A stretch of DNA of 64,000 nucleotides from Oscillospiraceae bacterium. GTDB taxonomy: Bacteria; Bacillota; Clostridia; Oscillospirales; Oscillospiraceae. Where the stretch lies: contig CAKASQ030000004.1 of the NCBI GenBank assembly GCA_916988195.3, forward strand, positions 29,583 through 93,582. Reading direction: 5' to 3'. Positions within the stretch are counted from its first letter, which is position 1. Every line of letters begins with the position of its first letter. The notes under the pieces were generated by a model that was not told where the DNA came from, made no database searches, and saw only the letters and a list, made by a program, of their open reading frames with translations. Below are positions 44,519-53,458 of this stretch, in pieces. The position numbers and the translations under genes were made by a program.

Positions 44519-45604
44519 ATGAAGCTGTATGAGCCATGCTTTGCCGCGCAGTTCCATTGTCTGGCGGGCGCGTGCCCGGACACCTGCTGCAAGGACTGGG
44601 AGATTATATTGGATGAAAAGACGCTCGCGCGCTATCGGGCGCTCCCCGGCGTGTTCGGCGATGAAGTGCGCAATGCTCTGACCACGGACGCAGAAGGAGA
44701 CACGATGTTCCGCCTGACGGATGGACACTGTCCCCTGTTGTCCTCCGACGGCCTTTGCCGCGTGCAGCTCTCGCTCGGAGAAGAAGCCCTCTGCGACACC
44801 TGCCGCGCGCATCCGCGCTTTTATGAGGAATATGGCGCTGCGAAGGAGCTCACGCTGAGCATCTCCTGCCCCGCGGCCATCGACCTTCTTTTCGCGCAGG
44901 AAACACCCATCAAATTCGTCTGCCGCGAAGACGGCGCACCTGTCTCCGGCTGCAACGATTTAGACCCCGACCGCTATTTTGCCCTGCGCCGCGCACGCGA
45001 TACGGCCATTTCGATCACGCAGAACCGCGCGCTGCCGATCTCCGACCGCCTTTCTTTACTGCTGCTCTTTTCCGTGCGCCTGCAAAAGCTGATCGACACG
45101 GAAGCCTACGGAAGACTGGACGGACTTCTGGCGCGCTTTTCTGACAAGCAAGCCCTCCAGCGCGCTCTTGCCCGCGCGAAGCGCATGCAATCGAAGCCCT
45201 CCGCTTTCTTCCCCTGTTGGATGCTCCTCAACAATATGGAGCACCTGACACAGGAGTTTCCCCGGATGCTGGACTCGCAGTCAATGCAGCGCCCGCAGCA
45301 CGTGTTCGACCCGGCTTTTGATGCGCAGTGGGAGCATCTGACGGTGTACTTCCTCTGGCGTTATTTCCTCAAGGCCAACGTCGATAGACGGGTGCTTTCG
45401 CAGACAGAAAGCTGCCTCTTCCACGTGCTCTGCATTGCGGCGCTGTTCTCCTGTCAGGACGTGCGGGATCTGCAAACACTCTCCACGCTTGCCTCTCTTT
45501 ACAGCAAGGAAGTCGAGCATTCGGACGAGAACCTTCGCCTGCTTCTGCGTGTCTTCGACCGGAAGACGCTTTCGTGGAAGACGCTCCTCTCGCTGCTCGG
45601 CTGA
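44519..45604 (+). CDS. FliB-like protein (flagellin lysine-N-methylase family)
   Basis: 361 residues from MKLYEPCFAAQFHCL. The N-terminal Cys cluster (CLAGACPDTCCKDWEI; then CPLLSSDGLCRVQL, CDTCRAHPRFYEEYG) is the hallmark of FliB, linked to N-methylation of flagellin lysine. The Cys pattern suggests an iron-sulphur centre, as in the related YkgJ type. No flagellar genes lie nearby, so the substrate may differ. Confidence 0.85.
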   Translation: MKLYEPCFAAQFHCLAGACPDTCCKDWEIILDEKTLARYRALPGVFGDEVRNALTTDAEGDTMFRLTDGHCPLLSSDGLCRVQLSLGEEALCDTCRAHPRFYEEYGAAKELTLSISCPAAIDLLFAQETPIKFVCREDGAPVSGCNDLDPDRYFALRRARDTAISITQNRALPISDRLSLLLLFSVRLQKLIDTEAYGRLDGLLARFSDKQALQRALARAKRMQSKPSAFFPCWMLLNNMEHLTQEFPRMLDSQSMQRPQHVFDPAFDAQWEHLTVYFLWRYFLKANVDRRVLSQTESCLFHVLCIAALFSCQDVRDLQTLSTLASLYSKEVEHSDENLRLLLRVFDRKTLSWKTLLSLLG

Positions 45605-45692
45605 TTTTGCGCAATTCGCCTAAAACGCCGCATTCCATCCTGTTGCATTTGTATAATTTGCCGCTTGTGTTTTTCTGAAAACCTGATAAAAT

Positions 45693-45725
45693 GTAGCATG
45701 CTACCTAATATACGTAGCATGCTAC
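45693..45725. promoter_or_regulatory. Twin MarR operators
   Basis: The perfect palindrome GTAGCATGCTAC occurs at 45693-45704 and 45714-45725, 21 bp apart centre to centre (two helical turns), 20 bases before the MarR start. A plausible promoter (TTGTGT at 45665, TAAAAT at 45687) abuts the first site. Confidence 0.8.
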
Positions 45726-45745
45726 TTTTTTGGAGGTTTTGCCCC

Positions 45746-46213
45746 ATGAACGCCCCCCGTCATTTAGGCAACCGTGTCCGCGTGTTATCGCAGGCTATCC
45801 GGCAGGCCATCGACCGCAAACTGACGGATCTCGATCTGACCGGCCAGCAGTCGTTTATTCTCCGCTACCTCTCCGAGCGCAAGGATGAGGTCGTCTACCC
45901 CAAGGATATCGAAAAGCGCTTCAATCTCACCCACCCCACCGTCTCGGGTCTTTTGCAGCGGCTCGAGTGCAAGGGCTTTCTCACCTGCGAGCCGGATCCC
46001 GACGACCGGCGCTATAAGCGCGTGCTCCTGACCGAAAAGGCAGAAGACTGCCAGAAACAAATCTGGGAACACATTCAGTCGATCGAGGCGCGGATGACCG
46101 CCGGTATGCAGGAATCGGAAGTTGACACGCTGGTGCGGCTTCTGGACACGGCCGCGCAGAATCTGGATGTGTCCATGAATTTTGATTGTATGAAGGAGGA
46201 AAAACGGCCATGA
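45746..46213 (+). CDS. MarR family regulator of the ABC exporter
   Basis: 155 residues with winged helix (YPKDIEKRFNLTHPTVSGLLQRLECKGFL) and wing (EPDPDDRRYKRVLLTEKAE). It heads an operon with two ABC exporter genes, overlapping the first by 4 bases. The twin palindromes upstream imply autorepression relieved by a ligand, probably a pump substrate. Confidence 0.92.
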   Translation: MNAPRHLGNRVRVLSQAIRQAIDRKLTDLDLTGQQSFILRYLSERKDEVVYPKDIEKRFNLTHPTVSGLLQRLECKGFLTCEPDPDDRRYKRVLLTEKAEDCQKQIWEHIQSIEARMTAGMQESEVDTLVRLLDTAAQNLDVSMNFDCMKEEKRP

Positions 46214-47955
46214 TCAAACGTCTTGCCGGTTGTATCCGGCAGTATAAGCGCGACACGATTCTCACGCCGCTGTTCATGCTTGGCGAGGTCTCGTGCGAGT
46301 GCATCATTCCGCTGCTCACCGCCGACCTCATCAATAATATTCAGGCCGGCTGCTCAATGGACGTCATTCTCGGCTACGGCCTCAAGCTGTTTCTGGTCGC
46401 GATGCTGTCTCTTGCCTGCGGCGCGGCCTCGGGCTGGTTCTGCGCGTCGTCTTCGGCGGGCTTCGCAAGAAACCTTCGCAAAGACCTCTATTATAAGGTG
46501 CAGGACTTCTCGTTCTCGAACATTGACCGGTTCTCCACGTCCTCTCTCGTCACGCGTCTGACCACCGACGTTGCAAACGTCCAGCAGGCGTTCATGATGA
46601 TGACCCGCATGGCGGTGCGCGCGCCGATGATGCTGATTTTCGCGAGCATCATGTCCATCCGCGTCGGTAAGCAGCTGGCCTTCATCTTCGCGGGCATTAT
46701 CCCCGTGCTCGGCTTCTGCCTGTACCTGATGGCAAAGACCGCGATGCCACTTTTCAAGGCTGTGTTCAAAAAGTACGACCGGCTCAATAACTCCGTGCAG
46801 GAAAACGTGCAGGCCATGCGCGTGGTCAAGAGCTTCGTGCGTGAGGACTATGAGACGCAAAAATTTACCGCGGAGTCGGACGACGTGCGCAAAGACTTCC
46901 TGAAGGCTGAAAAAATCCTCGCCCTCAATAACCCCCTCATGCAGTTCTGCATCTCCGTCTGCCGGATTCTCATCAGCTACTTTGCGGCAAAGCTCATCGT
47001 CCAGTCCGGCGGCACATATCTCAACGTCGGCTCGCTCGCGAGCATGATCACCTACTCCATGCAGATCCTGATGGGTCTTATGATGCTCTCGATGGTCTTC
47101 GTCATGATCACAATGGCCTCCGCCTCGGCAAAACGTATCTGCGAGGTGCTCGACGAGGAAAGCGACCTGCATAACCCGGCAAATCCCATCTATGACGTTC
47201 CGAACGGCAGCGTGGATTTTGACAATGTCAGTTTCAAATACTCCGCGAAGGCCGACCGCATGGCGCTCGAGAACATCGACCTGCATATTCACCCCGGCCA
47301 GACCGTCGGCATCATCGGCGGCACCGGCTCTTCGAAGACGAGCCTCATTCAGCTCATTTCGCGTCTCTATGATGCGACGGAAGGCACGGTCCGCGTCGGC
47401 GGCATCGACGTGCGCGACTACGATCTGGAAGCGCTTCGCAATCAGGTCTCCGTGGTGCTTCAGAAGAACGTCCTCTTCTCCGGTACGATCAAAGAAAACC
47501 TCCGTTGGGGCGATGAGAACGCGACGGATGAAGACTTGGTTCGCGTCTGCAAGCTTGCACAAGCGGATGAGTTCATCCAGACCTTCCCCGACAAATATGA
47601 CACCTATATCGAACAGGGCGGCACGAACGTCTCCGGCGGCCAGAAGCAGCGGCTGTGCATCGCGCGGGCGCTGCTGAAAAAGCCGAAGATTCTGATCATG
47701 GACGACTCGACCTCCGCCGTCGACACGAAGACGGACGCGCTCATCCGGCAGGCCATGCGCGAGGAGATCCCGGACACGACAAAGTTTATCATCGCCCAGC
47801 GTATTTCCTCTGTGCAGGACGCGGACCTGATCCTCGTCATGGAAAACGGCCGCATCGACGCGAGCGGCACGCACGAGGAGCTGCTGCAATCCAGCGATAT
47901 CTACCGCGAGGTCTATGACTCGCAGAACAAGACAGGAGGTGAAAACCATGGCTAA
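46210..47955 (+). CDS. ABC exporter half-transporter, degenerate ATPase partner
   Basis: 581 residues: six-helix exporter membrane domain (1-320) then an ATPase domain. The signature is canonical (NVSGGQKQR), but Walker A reads GGTGSSKTS, the catalytic Glu after Walker B is Asp (LIMDDSTSAVD), and the switch His is Gln (IIAQRISS). This is the pattern of the non-catalytic site in heterodimeric exporters such as TM287/288 and BmrCD. Substrate unknown; multidrug or peptide export is likely. Overlaps the next gene by 8 bases. Confidence 0.93.
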   Translation: MIKRLAGCIRQYKRDTILTPLFMLGEVSCECIIPLLTADLINNIQAGCSMDVILGYGLKLFLVAMLSLACGAASGWFCASSSAGFARNLRKDLYYKVQDFSFSNIDRFSTSSLVTRLTTDVANVQQAFMMMTRMAVRAPMMLIFASIMSIRVGKQLAFIFAGIIPVLGFCLYLMAKTAMPLFKAVFKKYDRLNNSVQENVQAMRVVKSFVREDYETQKFTAESDDVRKDFLKAEKILALNNPLMQFCISVCRILISYFAAKLIVQSGGTYLNVGSLASMITYSMQILMGLMMLSMVFVMITMASASAKRICEVLDEESDLHNPANPIYDVPNGSVDFDNVSFKYSAKADRMALENIDLHIHPGQTVGIIGGTGSSKTSLIQLISRLYDATEGTVRVGGIDVRDYDLEALRNQVSVVLQKNVLFSGTIKENLRWGDENATDEDLVRVCKLAQADEFIQTFPDKYDTYIEQGGTNVSGGQKQRLCIARALLKKPKILIMDDSTSAVDTKTDALIRQAMREEIPDTTKFIIAQRISSVQDADLILVMENGRIDASGTHEELLQSSDIYREVYDSQNKTGGENHG

Positions 47956-49903
47956 CAGAGGTCCTCACGGAAAAGCGCCCGTCGGTGCAGGCCGCGGCAA
48001 GATGGATTTCAAGGTGCTCGGCAGGCTTATGAAGCAGGTCTTCCATGACTACCCGGTACATTTGACCGTGGTTCTCATCTGCATCGTCCTGACCGCGCTC
48101 ATCAATGTTGCGCCGGCAGCGTATATTGAGACGATCACAAGCTATATTGAAGAGGGTCTTGGCTCCGGCTGGGACGCGATTTTGCCGAAGCTTTTAAGCG
48201 CTCTTGTCACCATGACTACACTTTATGTCGTGAACATCATCCTCACGACCGTCTACACCCAGCTTATGGCGCACGTCACGCAGGGCTTTTTGCACAAGAC
48301 CCGCGAGCGTATGTTCTCGACCATGCAGCGCCTTCCGATCTCCTACTTTGACCGCACGCCGCGCGGCGACATCATGTCCCGCTTCACAAACGACACCGAT
48401 TCCCTGCGGCAGGTCATTTCCCAGAGCCTTCCGAACCTCATTGCCTCGGGACTTACTGTCATCGGCGTTGTGTGCATGATGCTCTATTACAGCATGCCGC
48501 TGATGGTGGTCGTCATTCTCGGCATCATCTGCATGACGATTGCGACCAAGAACATCGGCGGCAAATCCGCCAAATACTTCGTCCGCCAGCAGAACTCTCT
48601 CGGCAAGGCCGAAGGCTTCATTGAAGAAATGATGAACGGCCAGAAGGTCGTCAAGGTCTTCTGCCATGAGCAGGCCGCGGAAGTCGATTTTGACAAGCTC
48701 AACGACCAGCTCTTTGCCGATACGCGCGAGGCAAACCGCTTTGCAAATATCTTCATGCCGATCATGAACAACATCGGTAACCTTCTGTACGTGCTCACCG
48801 CGTTCGCGGGCGGCCTTCTCGTGACGCTCGGAAGCTCGGTTGCGAACGTCTCTATTCAGAATCTCGTGATGTACGGAACGCTCGTTGCGCCCCTTTCGAT
48901 CTCCGTTGTCGCGTCGTATCTTGGCATGTGCAAGCAGTTTACGGCGAACGTCTCGCAGGTCTCCCAGCAGATGAACGCCGTTGCGATGGCCGTTGCGGGC
49001 GCGGGACGTATCTTTGAGCTTCTCGATCAGCAGCCCGAGAGCGACGAAGGAACCGTCACGCTCACGCGCTGCCGCGAGGAAAACGGCACGATCGTCCCCT
49101 GCGCCGAGCGCACGGGCAAATGGGCCTGGCAGCACCAGAAGGACGACGGCACGATGGAATACCGGCTGCTTCAGGGCGACGTTCGCTTCTTTGACGTAGA
49201 CTTTGGCTACGTGCCGGATAAGACGGTGCTTCATAACGTGTCCCTTTACGCCGAGCCCGGTCAGAAGCTCGCCTTCGTCGGCGCGACCGGCGCAGGCAAA
49301 ACTACGATCACAAACCTCATTAACAGGTTTTATGACATCGCCGACGGCAAGATCCGCTACGACGGCATCAACATCAACCACATCAAAAAGGCGGACCTCC
49401 GGCACTCGCTCGGTATTGTGCTTCAAGATGTGAACCTCTTCACAGGAACCGTTATGGAGAACATCCGCTACGGTAAGTTGGACGCAACCGATGAGGAATG
49501 CATCGCGGCGGCGAAGCTTGCAAACGCGCACGACTTCATCACTCGCCTTCCCGAGGGCTACAACACAATGCTGACCTCGAACGGCGCAAACCTCTCGCAG
49601 GGCCAGCGGCAGCTTCTTTCCATTGCCCGCGCCGCCGTCGCCGACCCCCCGGTCATGATTCTCGACGAAGCAACCTCCTCCATCGACACCAGAACTGAGG
49701 CGCTCGTCCAGCGCGGCATGGACGCTCTGATGAAAGGCCGCACGGTCTTCGTCATCGCGCACCGGCTCTCCACGGTCCAGAACTCGGACGCTATTATGGT
49801 TCTCGATCATGGCCGCATCATCGAGCGCGGCACACACGACGATCTGATTGCCAAGAAGGGCACATACTACCAGCTCTATACTGGTGCGTTCGAGCTCGAA
49901 TAA
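47948..49903 (+). CDS. ABC exporter half-transporter, catalytic partner
   Basis: 651 residues: a 25-residue Gly/basic lead, six membrane segments, then an ATPase with GATGAGKTT, MILDEATSSIDT (catalytic Glu present) and VIAHRLST. Its signature is LSQGQ rather than LSGGQ, matching the degenerate site it forms with the partner. An insert of about 45 residues (380-425) before the ATPase core is typical of this subgroup. GGAGGTGAAAACC precedes the ATG. Confidence 0.93.
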   Translation: MANRGPHGKAPVGAGRGKMDFKVLGRLMKQVFHDYPVHLTVVLICIVLTALINVAPAAYIETITSYIEEGLGSGWDAILPKLLSALVTMTTLYVVNIILTTVYTQLMAHVTQGFLHKTRERMFSTMQRLPISYFDRTPRGDIMSRFTNDTDSLRQVISQSLPNLIASGLTVIGVVCMMLYYSMPLMVVVILGIICMTIATKNIGGKSAKYFVRQQNSLGKAEGFIEEMMNGQKVVKVFCHEQAAEVDFDKLNDQLFADTREANRFANIFMPIMNNIGNLLYVLTAFAGGLLVTLGSSVANVSIQNLVMYGTLVAPLSISVVASYLGMCKQFTANVSQVSQQMNAVAMAVAGAGRIFELLDQQPESDEGTVTLTRCREENGTIVPCAERTGKWAWQHQKDDGTMEYRLLQGDVRFFDVDFGYVPDKTVLHNVSLYAEPGQKLAFVGATGAGKTTITNLINRFYDIADGKIRYDGININHIKKADLRHSLGIVLQDVNLFTGTVMENIRYGKLDATDEECIAAAKLANAHDFITRLPEGYNTMLTSNGANLSQGQRQLLSIARAAVADPPVMILDEATSSIDTRTEALVQRGMDALMKGRTVFVIAHRLSTVQNSDAIMVLDHGRIIERGTHDDLIAKKGTYYQLYTGAFELE

Positions 49904-49908
49904 AAACC

Positions 49909-49953
49909 AGCAAGCCCGGAAAGCAGTGTTGCTCTCCGGGCTTGCTATTTTTT
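49909..49953 (+). terminator. Terminator of the marR-ABC operon
   Basis: AGCAAGCCCGGA and TCCGGGCTTGCT pair with a 14-nt loop, followed by ATTTTTT. Its right arm also supplies the -35 of the next promoter. Confidence 0.88.
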
Positions 49954-49970
49954 GAGGTTTCCTGTAAAAT
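49942..49970 (+). promoter_or_regulatory. Promoter overlapping the terminator
   Basis: TTGCTA, 17 bases, TAAAAT, 44 bases before the small zinc-ribbon gene. Confidence 0.5.
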
Positions 49971-50013
49971 GGAAGCGCGAACAGAACAGACCATTTTGAA
50001 AAGGAGGCTTTTT

Positions 50014-50259
50014 ATGAAACCGGAACAGGCGCAGCGGCTTCGGGATATCCTGCTCATGCTTGGCGCGCTTATCATGTTTTCGTCATATCTCTTCGGTGAA
50101 GCCCTGCTGTGGGTCGGCATGGTCGTCACGTTCTCTGGGCTGATTCCGCATTTTCTGTATAACAAGTGCCCGCACTGCGGCCATCAGCTGCGGCCATGGA
50201 CACACAAGGCCCCCTACTGCCCCTTCTGCGGCAAGCGCGTCGACGGCTGGGCCGAGTAA
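50014..50259 (+). CDS. Small membrane protein with zinc ribbon
   Basis: 81 residues from MKPEQAQRLRDILLMLG. Two membrane segments (about 10-27 and 30-46), then a CPHCGHQLRPWTHKAPYCPFCG zinc ribbon near the C-terminus. AAAAGGAGGC precedes the ATG. Function unknown. Confidence 0.75.
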   Translation: MKPEQAQRLRDILLMLGALIMFSSYLFGEALLWVGMVVTFSGLIPHFLYNKCPHCGHQLRPWTHKAPYCPFCGKRVDGWAE

Positions 50260-50283
50260 TGCCGTCTTCAAAAAGCAGCAAAA

Positions 50284-50326
50284 CCCCAGACCCGACGAAA
50301 TACACTTCTCCGGGTCTGGGGTATTT
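50284..50326 (+). terminator. Terminator after the zinc-ribbon gene
   Basis: CCCCAGACCCG and CGGGTCTGGGG form an 11-bp stem followed by TATTTGATT; it may work for both strands. Confidence 0.75.
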
Positions 50327-50337
50327 GATTAAAAATT

Positions 50338-50508
50338 TCAGTCCTTGTTTCTGCGGAGCAGGCAGACAATCGTCGCCGTGATGGCCGCGACCGCGACAAC
50401 CGCCGCACAGATGCCTGCAACGATCATCGTCAGGCTGACCTTTTCCTCGTTGAACGCGGGCAGATCCTCAAAATCGGCAGCGTCGTTCTTGCAAAAAAGC
50501 TTTCTCAT
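50338..50508 (-). CDS. Small single-pass membrane protein after trmB
   Basis: 56 residues: MRKLFCKNDAADFEDLPAFN, then a membrane helix of about 22 residues (TMIVAGICAAVVAVAAITAT) and the tail LLRRNKD. GGAAAGGAGC lies 7 bases upstream and the ATG overlaps the trmB stop by 4 bases, so translation is likely. No family is recognised. Confidence 0.65.
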   Translation of the reverse strand: MRKLFCKNDAADFEDLPAFNEEKVSLTMIVAGICAAVVAVAAITATIVCLLRRNKD

Positions 50509-51224
50509 GATTCTTGCTCCTTTCCATCGTCCGTGGGCGTGTCATTGTCCTCGCTCTCATCCTTCACGTCAGCCGGGCGCGGTGTCTTCGTCACGACCAC
50601 GGCCTCCACGCGATTGATGGGCGTTCCAAGCGCGTAGAATTTTTCCTCATAGCCCGTCATAATCCCGACGGGGCCGTTCGCGTGCAGATCGCGCGTCAAA
50701 TTGTGCAGCTCCAGATAGCAGCTTTCCATCTCGGGAATTGACCACTCGAAGAGCTTGGCGTTATCGGTCTTGAAATGGATCTGTCCGCCGAGCTTCAGCA
50801 CCTTCTTGTATTTTTCCAGGAACGTGTGATACGTCAGCCGCCGCTTGGCGTTCTTTTTCCGCGGCCACGGGTCGCAGAAGTTGATATACAGGAGATCAAT
50901 TTCGTCGTCCGCGAAAAATTCGTCAATGCGGTCTGCGTCCAGCGACACGAAAAAGACGTTTTTAAGGCCCATCTTCATCGCGCTTTCCATCGCCAGAACC
51001 AGTGCGTCCGGCACCTTCTCGATGGCAATCAGCAAAACATCGGGCTCTGCTGCGGCCGTCTCGACCGTGAACTTCCCTTTTCCGCAGCCGACCTCCACCC
51101 GAAGCTCCCGGCAACCCGGCATCAGGCTCCGCCAGTTTCCCCGCAGCGTCTCCGGCTCATGGATCCAGACCGGCTCGCACGCGGCCATGCGCGGGGCTAA
51201 GTTATTGCGTCTTCTCATTCTCAT
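50505..51224 (-). CDS. trmB: tRNA (guanine46-N7)-methyltransferase
   Basis: 239 residues. SAM motif VEVGCGKGKF, then NFCDPWPRKKNAKRRL and GGQIHFKTDN, all typical of TrmB. The last 25 residues are acidic and probably disordered. Confidence 0.95.
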   Translation of the reverse strand: MRMRRRNNLAPRMAACEPVWIHEPETLRGNWRSLMPGCRELRVEVGCGKGKFTVETAAAEPDVLLIAIEKVPDALVLAMESAMKMGLKNVFFVSLDADRIDEFFADDEIDLLYINFCDPWPRKKNAKRRLTYHTFLEKYKKVLKLGGQIHFKTDNAKLFEWSIPEMESCYLELHNLTRDLHANGPVGIMTGYEEKFYALGTPINRVEAVVVTKTPRPADVKDESEDNDTPTDDGKEQES

Positions 51225-51309
51225 CGCGTGTTCCTCGCTTGTTTTTCTATTTTAAAGCATACCACAAATTTATGAAAAAAACAACCTCTTCCCTTCCCCA
51301 TCTTTTCCC

Positions 51310-51338
51310 TTGCAATTTTCCCAGAAATCCGTTATAAT
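51310..51338 (+). promoter_or_regulatory. tRNA promoter
   Basis: TTGCAA, 17 bases, TATAAT, ending 25 bases before the duplicated tRNA 5' half. It probably transcribes both the fragment and the intact tRNA-Pro. Confidence 0.75.
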
Positions 51339-51363
51339 AATTGAGCTTTCAAAGATCATATTT

Positions 51364-51401
51364 CCGGGTGTAGCTCAGATGGTAGAGCGCGTGGTTTGGG
51401 A
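51364..51401 (+). pseudogene. tRNA-Pro 5' half (truncated copy)
   Basis: Identical over 38 bases to the 5' half of the intact tRNA-Pro at 51556, from the acceptor stem CCGGGTG through the D arm to the anticodon TGG. It then changes to unrelated DNA (51402-51555), which holds a CCCTTGACACACGGGGG-type hairpin. A recombination scar. Confidence 0.85.
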
Positions 51402-51555
51402 GCGTATCGGCATCCATCCGACAGGCAGCAACCAAAACGCCCGAACCCCTTGACACACGGGGGTTTGCGGGTTTTCCGCAATTTCCGGAATCGCCCGAAA
51501 ATCCGCCTTTGACCACATGGCTGACTACAGACAGCTTAGACTTTCAATTTCATAA

Positions 51556-51631
51556 CCGGGTGTAGCTCAGATGGTAGAGCGCGTGGTTTGGGACCACGAG
51601 GCCGCTGGTTCGAAACCAGTCACTCGGACCA
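51556..51631 (+). tRNA. tRNA-Pro(TGG)
   Basis: 76 bases. Acceptor stem CCGGGTG/CACTCGG with one G-T pair, D arm GCTC...GAGC, anticodon arm CGTGG-TTTGGGA-CCACG with anticodon TGG, T arm GCTGG-TTCGAAA-CCAGT (last pair G-T), and encoded CCA. Its 3' end and terminator are repeated at 57167. Confidence 0.95.
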
Positions 51632-51759
51632 GAAAACCCGCTGAAATCATAAGATTTCGGCGGGTTTTCTATGTAAATTATTTGATTTTTTCAAAAACCT
51701 ATTCTTTGTTTCTTGCGGCGCAGAGTTTGCGCTGCGGATTTGACAAACTGGAATTTTCA
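51621..51759. repeat. Direct repeat (att-like), tRNA-side copy
   Basis: From the last bases of tRNA-Pro (CACTCGGACCA) through the terminator and a further 90 bases. Matches 57167-57304; the first 38 bases are identical and the remainder similar with small differences. Probable attachment-site duplication. Confidence 0.75.
51633..51672 (+). terminator. tRNA-Pro terminator
   Basis: AAAACCCGC and GCGGGTTTT plus an inner GAAATC/GATTTC stem, followed by CTATG. The same hairpin is present at 57179. Confidence 0.75.
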
Positions 51760-51761
51760 AA

Positions 51762-52364
51762 TTAGTCTTTGCAAATAACCTTTGAATCTTCACCATCAAT
51801 TACAATTCCCTGACGGTTGTTAATTGGGCATAGATTCAAATCCGAAAACTCAGTCATTATTTTCTCGGTAACTTTCTTAAATGGTGCTGTAAGATAATGC
51901 GGAAGAACATAGAAATCAATCAAATCAATCCCTGCATCATCTTCTTGTGAGTAGTCCTCCGGCTTTTCATCCATTTGCTCGATATATTGGATGCTTGGAG
52001 CGCATATAATCGCACCTGCCGATTCACCAATCATCAGTTTTCCCTTTGCCAATTCGTTCTTCAACAGCTCATCCGTTCCCGTTTTACGGAGCTGGTCTAT
52101 AATGAAAAAAGAATTTCCGCCGGTAAAATATATCACATCCGCATCTTCAAAAACAGACTGTATCGTTGAATAAGCCTCCGTTGAAATATCAATTTCAGTT
52201 ACGATTGCTCCCAACTTTTTGAATAATTTTCGAGCCGAGCCGACATAACCGGTGTAGCCTTCACGCAGCGAAGCTGTTGGAATAAATGCGACTTTTTTAT
52301 TTTCAATTTCTTCCTTTATCAGACTTCCTACACTTGAAAAGTGCGAACATAAAAATAGTTTCAT
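51762..52364 (-). CDS. Peptidase S51 (dipeptidase E-like)
   Basis: 200 residues. The nucleophile motif GESAGAIICAPS holds the serine, and YFTGGNSFFIIDQL is family-typical; DFYVLPHY supplies the likely His. Dipeptidase E cleaves Asp-X dipeptides in the cytoplasm. AAAGGAG precedes ATG 52364. The gene is more AT-rich than the chromosome around it, and lies between the att-like repeat and the integrase, so it is cargo. Confidence 0.88.
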   Translation of the reverse strand: MKLFLCSHFSSVGSLIKEEIENKKVAFIPTASLREGYTGYVGSARKLFKKLGAIVTEIDISTEAYSTIQSVFEDADVIYFTGGNSFFIIDQLRKTGTDELLKNELAKGKLMIGESAGAIICAPSIQYIEQMDEKPEDYSQEDDAGIDLIDFYVLPHYLTAPFKKVTEKIMTEFSDLNLCPINNRQGIVIDGEDSKVICKD

Positions 52365-52416
52365 CAATATTCTCCTTTATAAATTTCGATTAGTTTCATT
52401 ATAGCAAACGATCTGC

Positions 52417-53458
52417 CAAAACACAATTGCAGCCATCCGGAGCATTCCGGGCGGCTGCATCCCGTTCATCCGTTCAATGCCTGTCGCCTTTCTGCCGCTT
52501 CAACTCCACCAGCTCCGCTTTCATCTCTGCGATCAGCACCTTCAGCTTCTCCTCACACTCCTCGCGCGTATGCGCATACACATTCCGCGCGTGCTTTTTG
52601 CCGTCGATCCATGTCGGGGAGTAGCTGCCTTCAAACAGGTGGTCGTTGATCTGGCTGATGCAGCCCGTGCCGGGCTTGCGGACCTTGCCCATGTAGGGCT
52701 GAAAATCAACGATGGCGGGTGCATTTGCCTGCGGCGCTGGCTCGTCCGGGAGTTCTGCCTTGCCGATTCCGCAGTCGATCTTCCGCGCAGCGGCGTGCTG
52801 CATATCAGAGGTCGAGTGCGTGTAGATATCCAGCGTCGTGGCCGCCGACACATGTCCCAGCATGGCGGAGAGCGTTTTTACGTCCATCCCATTTTGCAGC
52901 GCCAACGTTGCGAACGTGTGTCTGAGGTCGTGAAAACGCACCTGTTTGCAGTTTGCGTGCTCCAGAATCAGTTGCAATCGGTCGTAGACCGAACCGGGGT
53001 TGAGCGGCATATCCTCCAGCACTGGCGACGGGAACATCCAGCGGGAGTGATTGCTTTCGCGGTATTCCCGCAGCACCTGCACGACGGCAGGCGGCAGCAC
53101 CAGCTTGCGGATGGAGCTTTTCGTCTTCGGCACGCTCATCACGATCTTGCTGCGAACCAAGCTGACCTGTTTGCTGATCGTGAGGACGCCCGTTTCAAAA
53201 TCGAGGTCATTCCATTGCAGCGCCAGCAGCTCGCCGCGCTGCAGGCCTGTCGCCAAATCCAGCAGAAACAGCTCATAGTAACCCTCGGCTTGCGCCTGAA
53301 TGAGAAACCGCTGCAATTCGTCCCGCGCCAGCACCTGCATCTCGCGCGCCTTTTTGGGCGGCAGCTTGCAGCCTTCGGCGGGATTGGTGCGGATAAGTCC
53401 ATCCTGTACAGCCCTTTGGAGCGCCGAGCGGCAGGTCGCGTGACACATCCGCACCATG
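52417..53458. repeat. 1.04-kb repeat, copy 1 (integrase 3' part)
   Basis: Nearly identical to 59520-60561, covering the hairpin and the C-terminal two-thirds of the integrase. The copies differ at scattered bases, so they are diverged copies of the same element end. Confidence 0.9.
52429..52458. terminator. Hairpin after the integrase
   Basis: GCAGCCATCCGG and CCGGGCGGCTGC pair around AGCATT. The same hairpin follows the truncated integrase at 59532-59561. Confidence 0.6.

Noticed and set aside
46354..47949. 531-codon minus-strand open frame opposite the first ABC gene
   Set aside because: His/Asp/Arg-rich antisense artefact of GC-biased codons; the plus frame has full ABC motifs. The same applies to 48194-49837.
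51402..51555. Small RNA or gene between the tRNA fragment and tRNA-Pro
   Set aside because: Contains hairpins but no recognisable RNA family or open frame; better explained as remnant of an element end.
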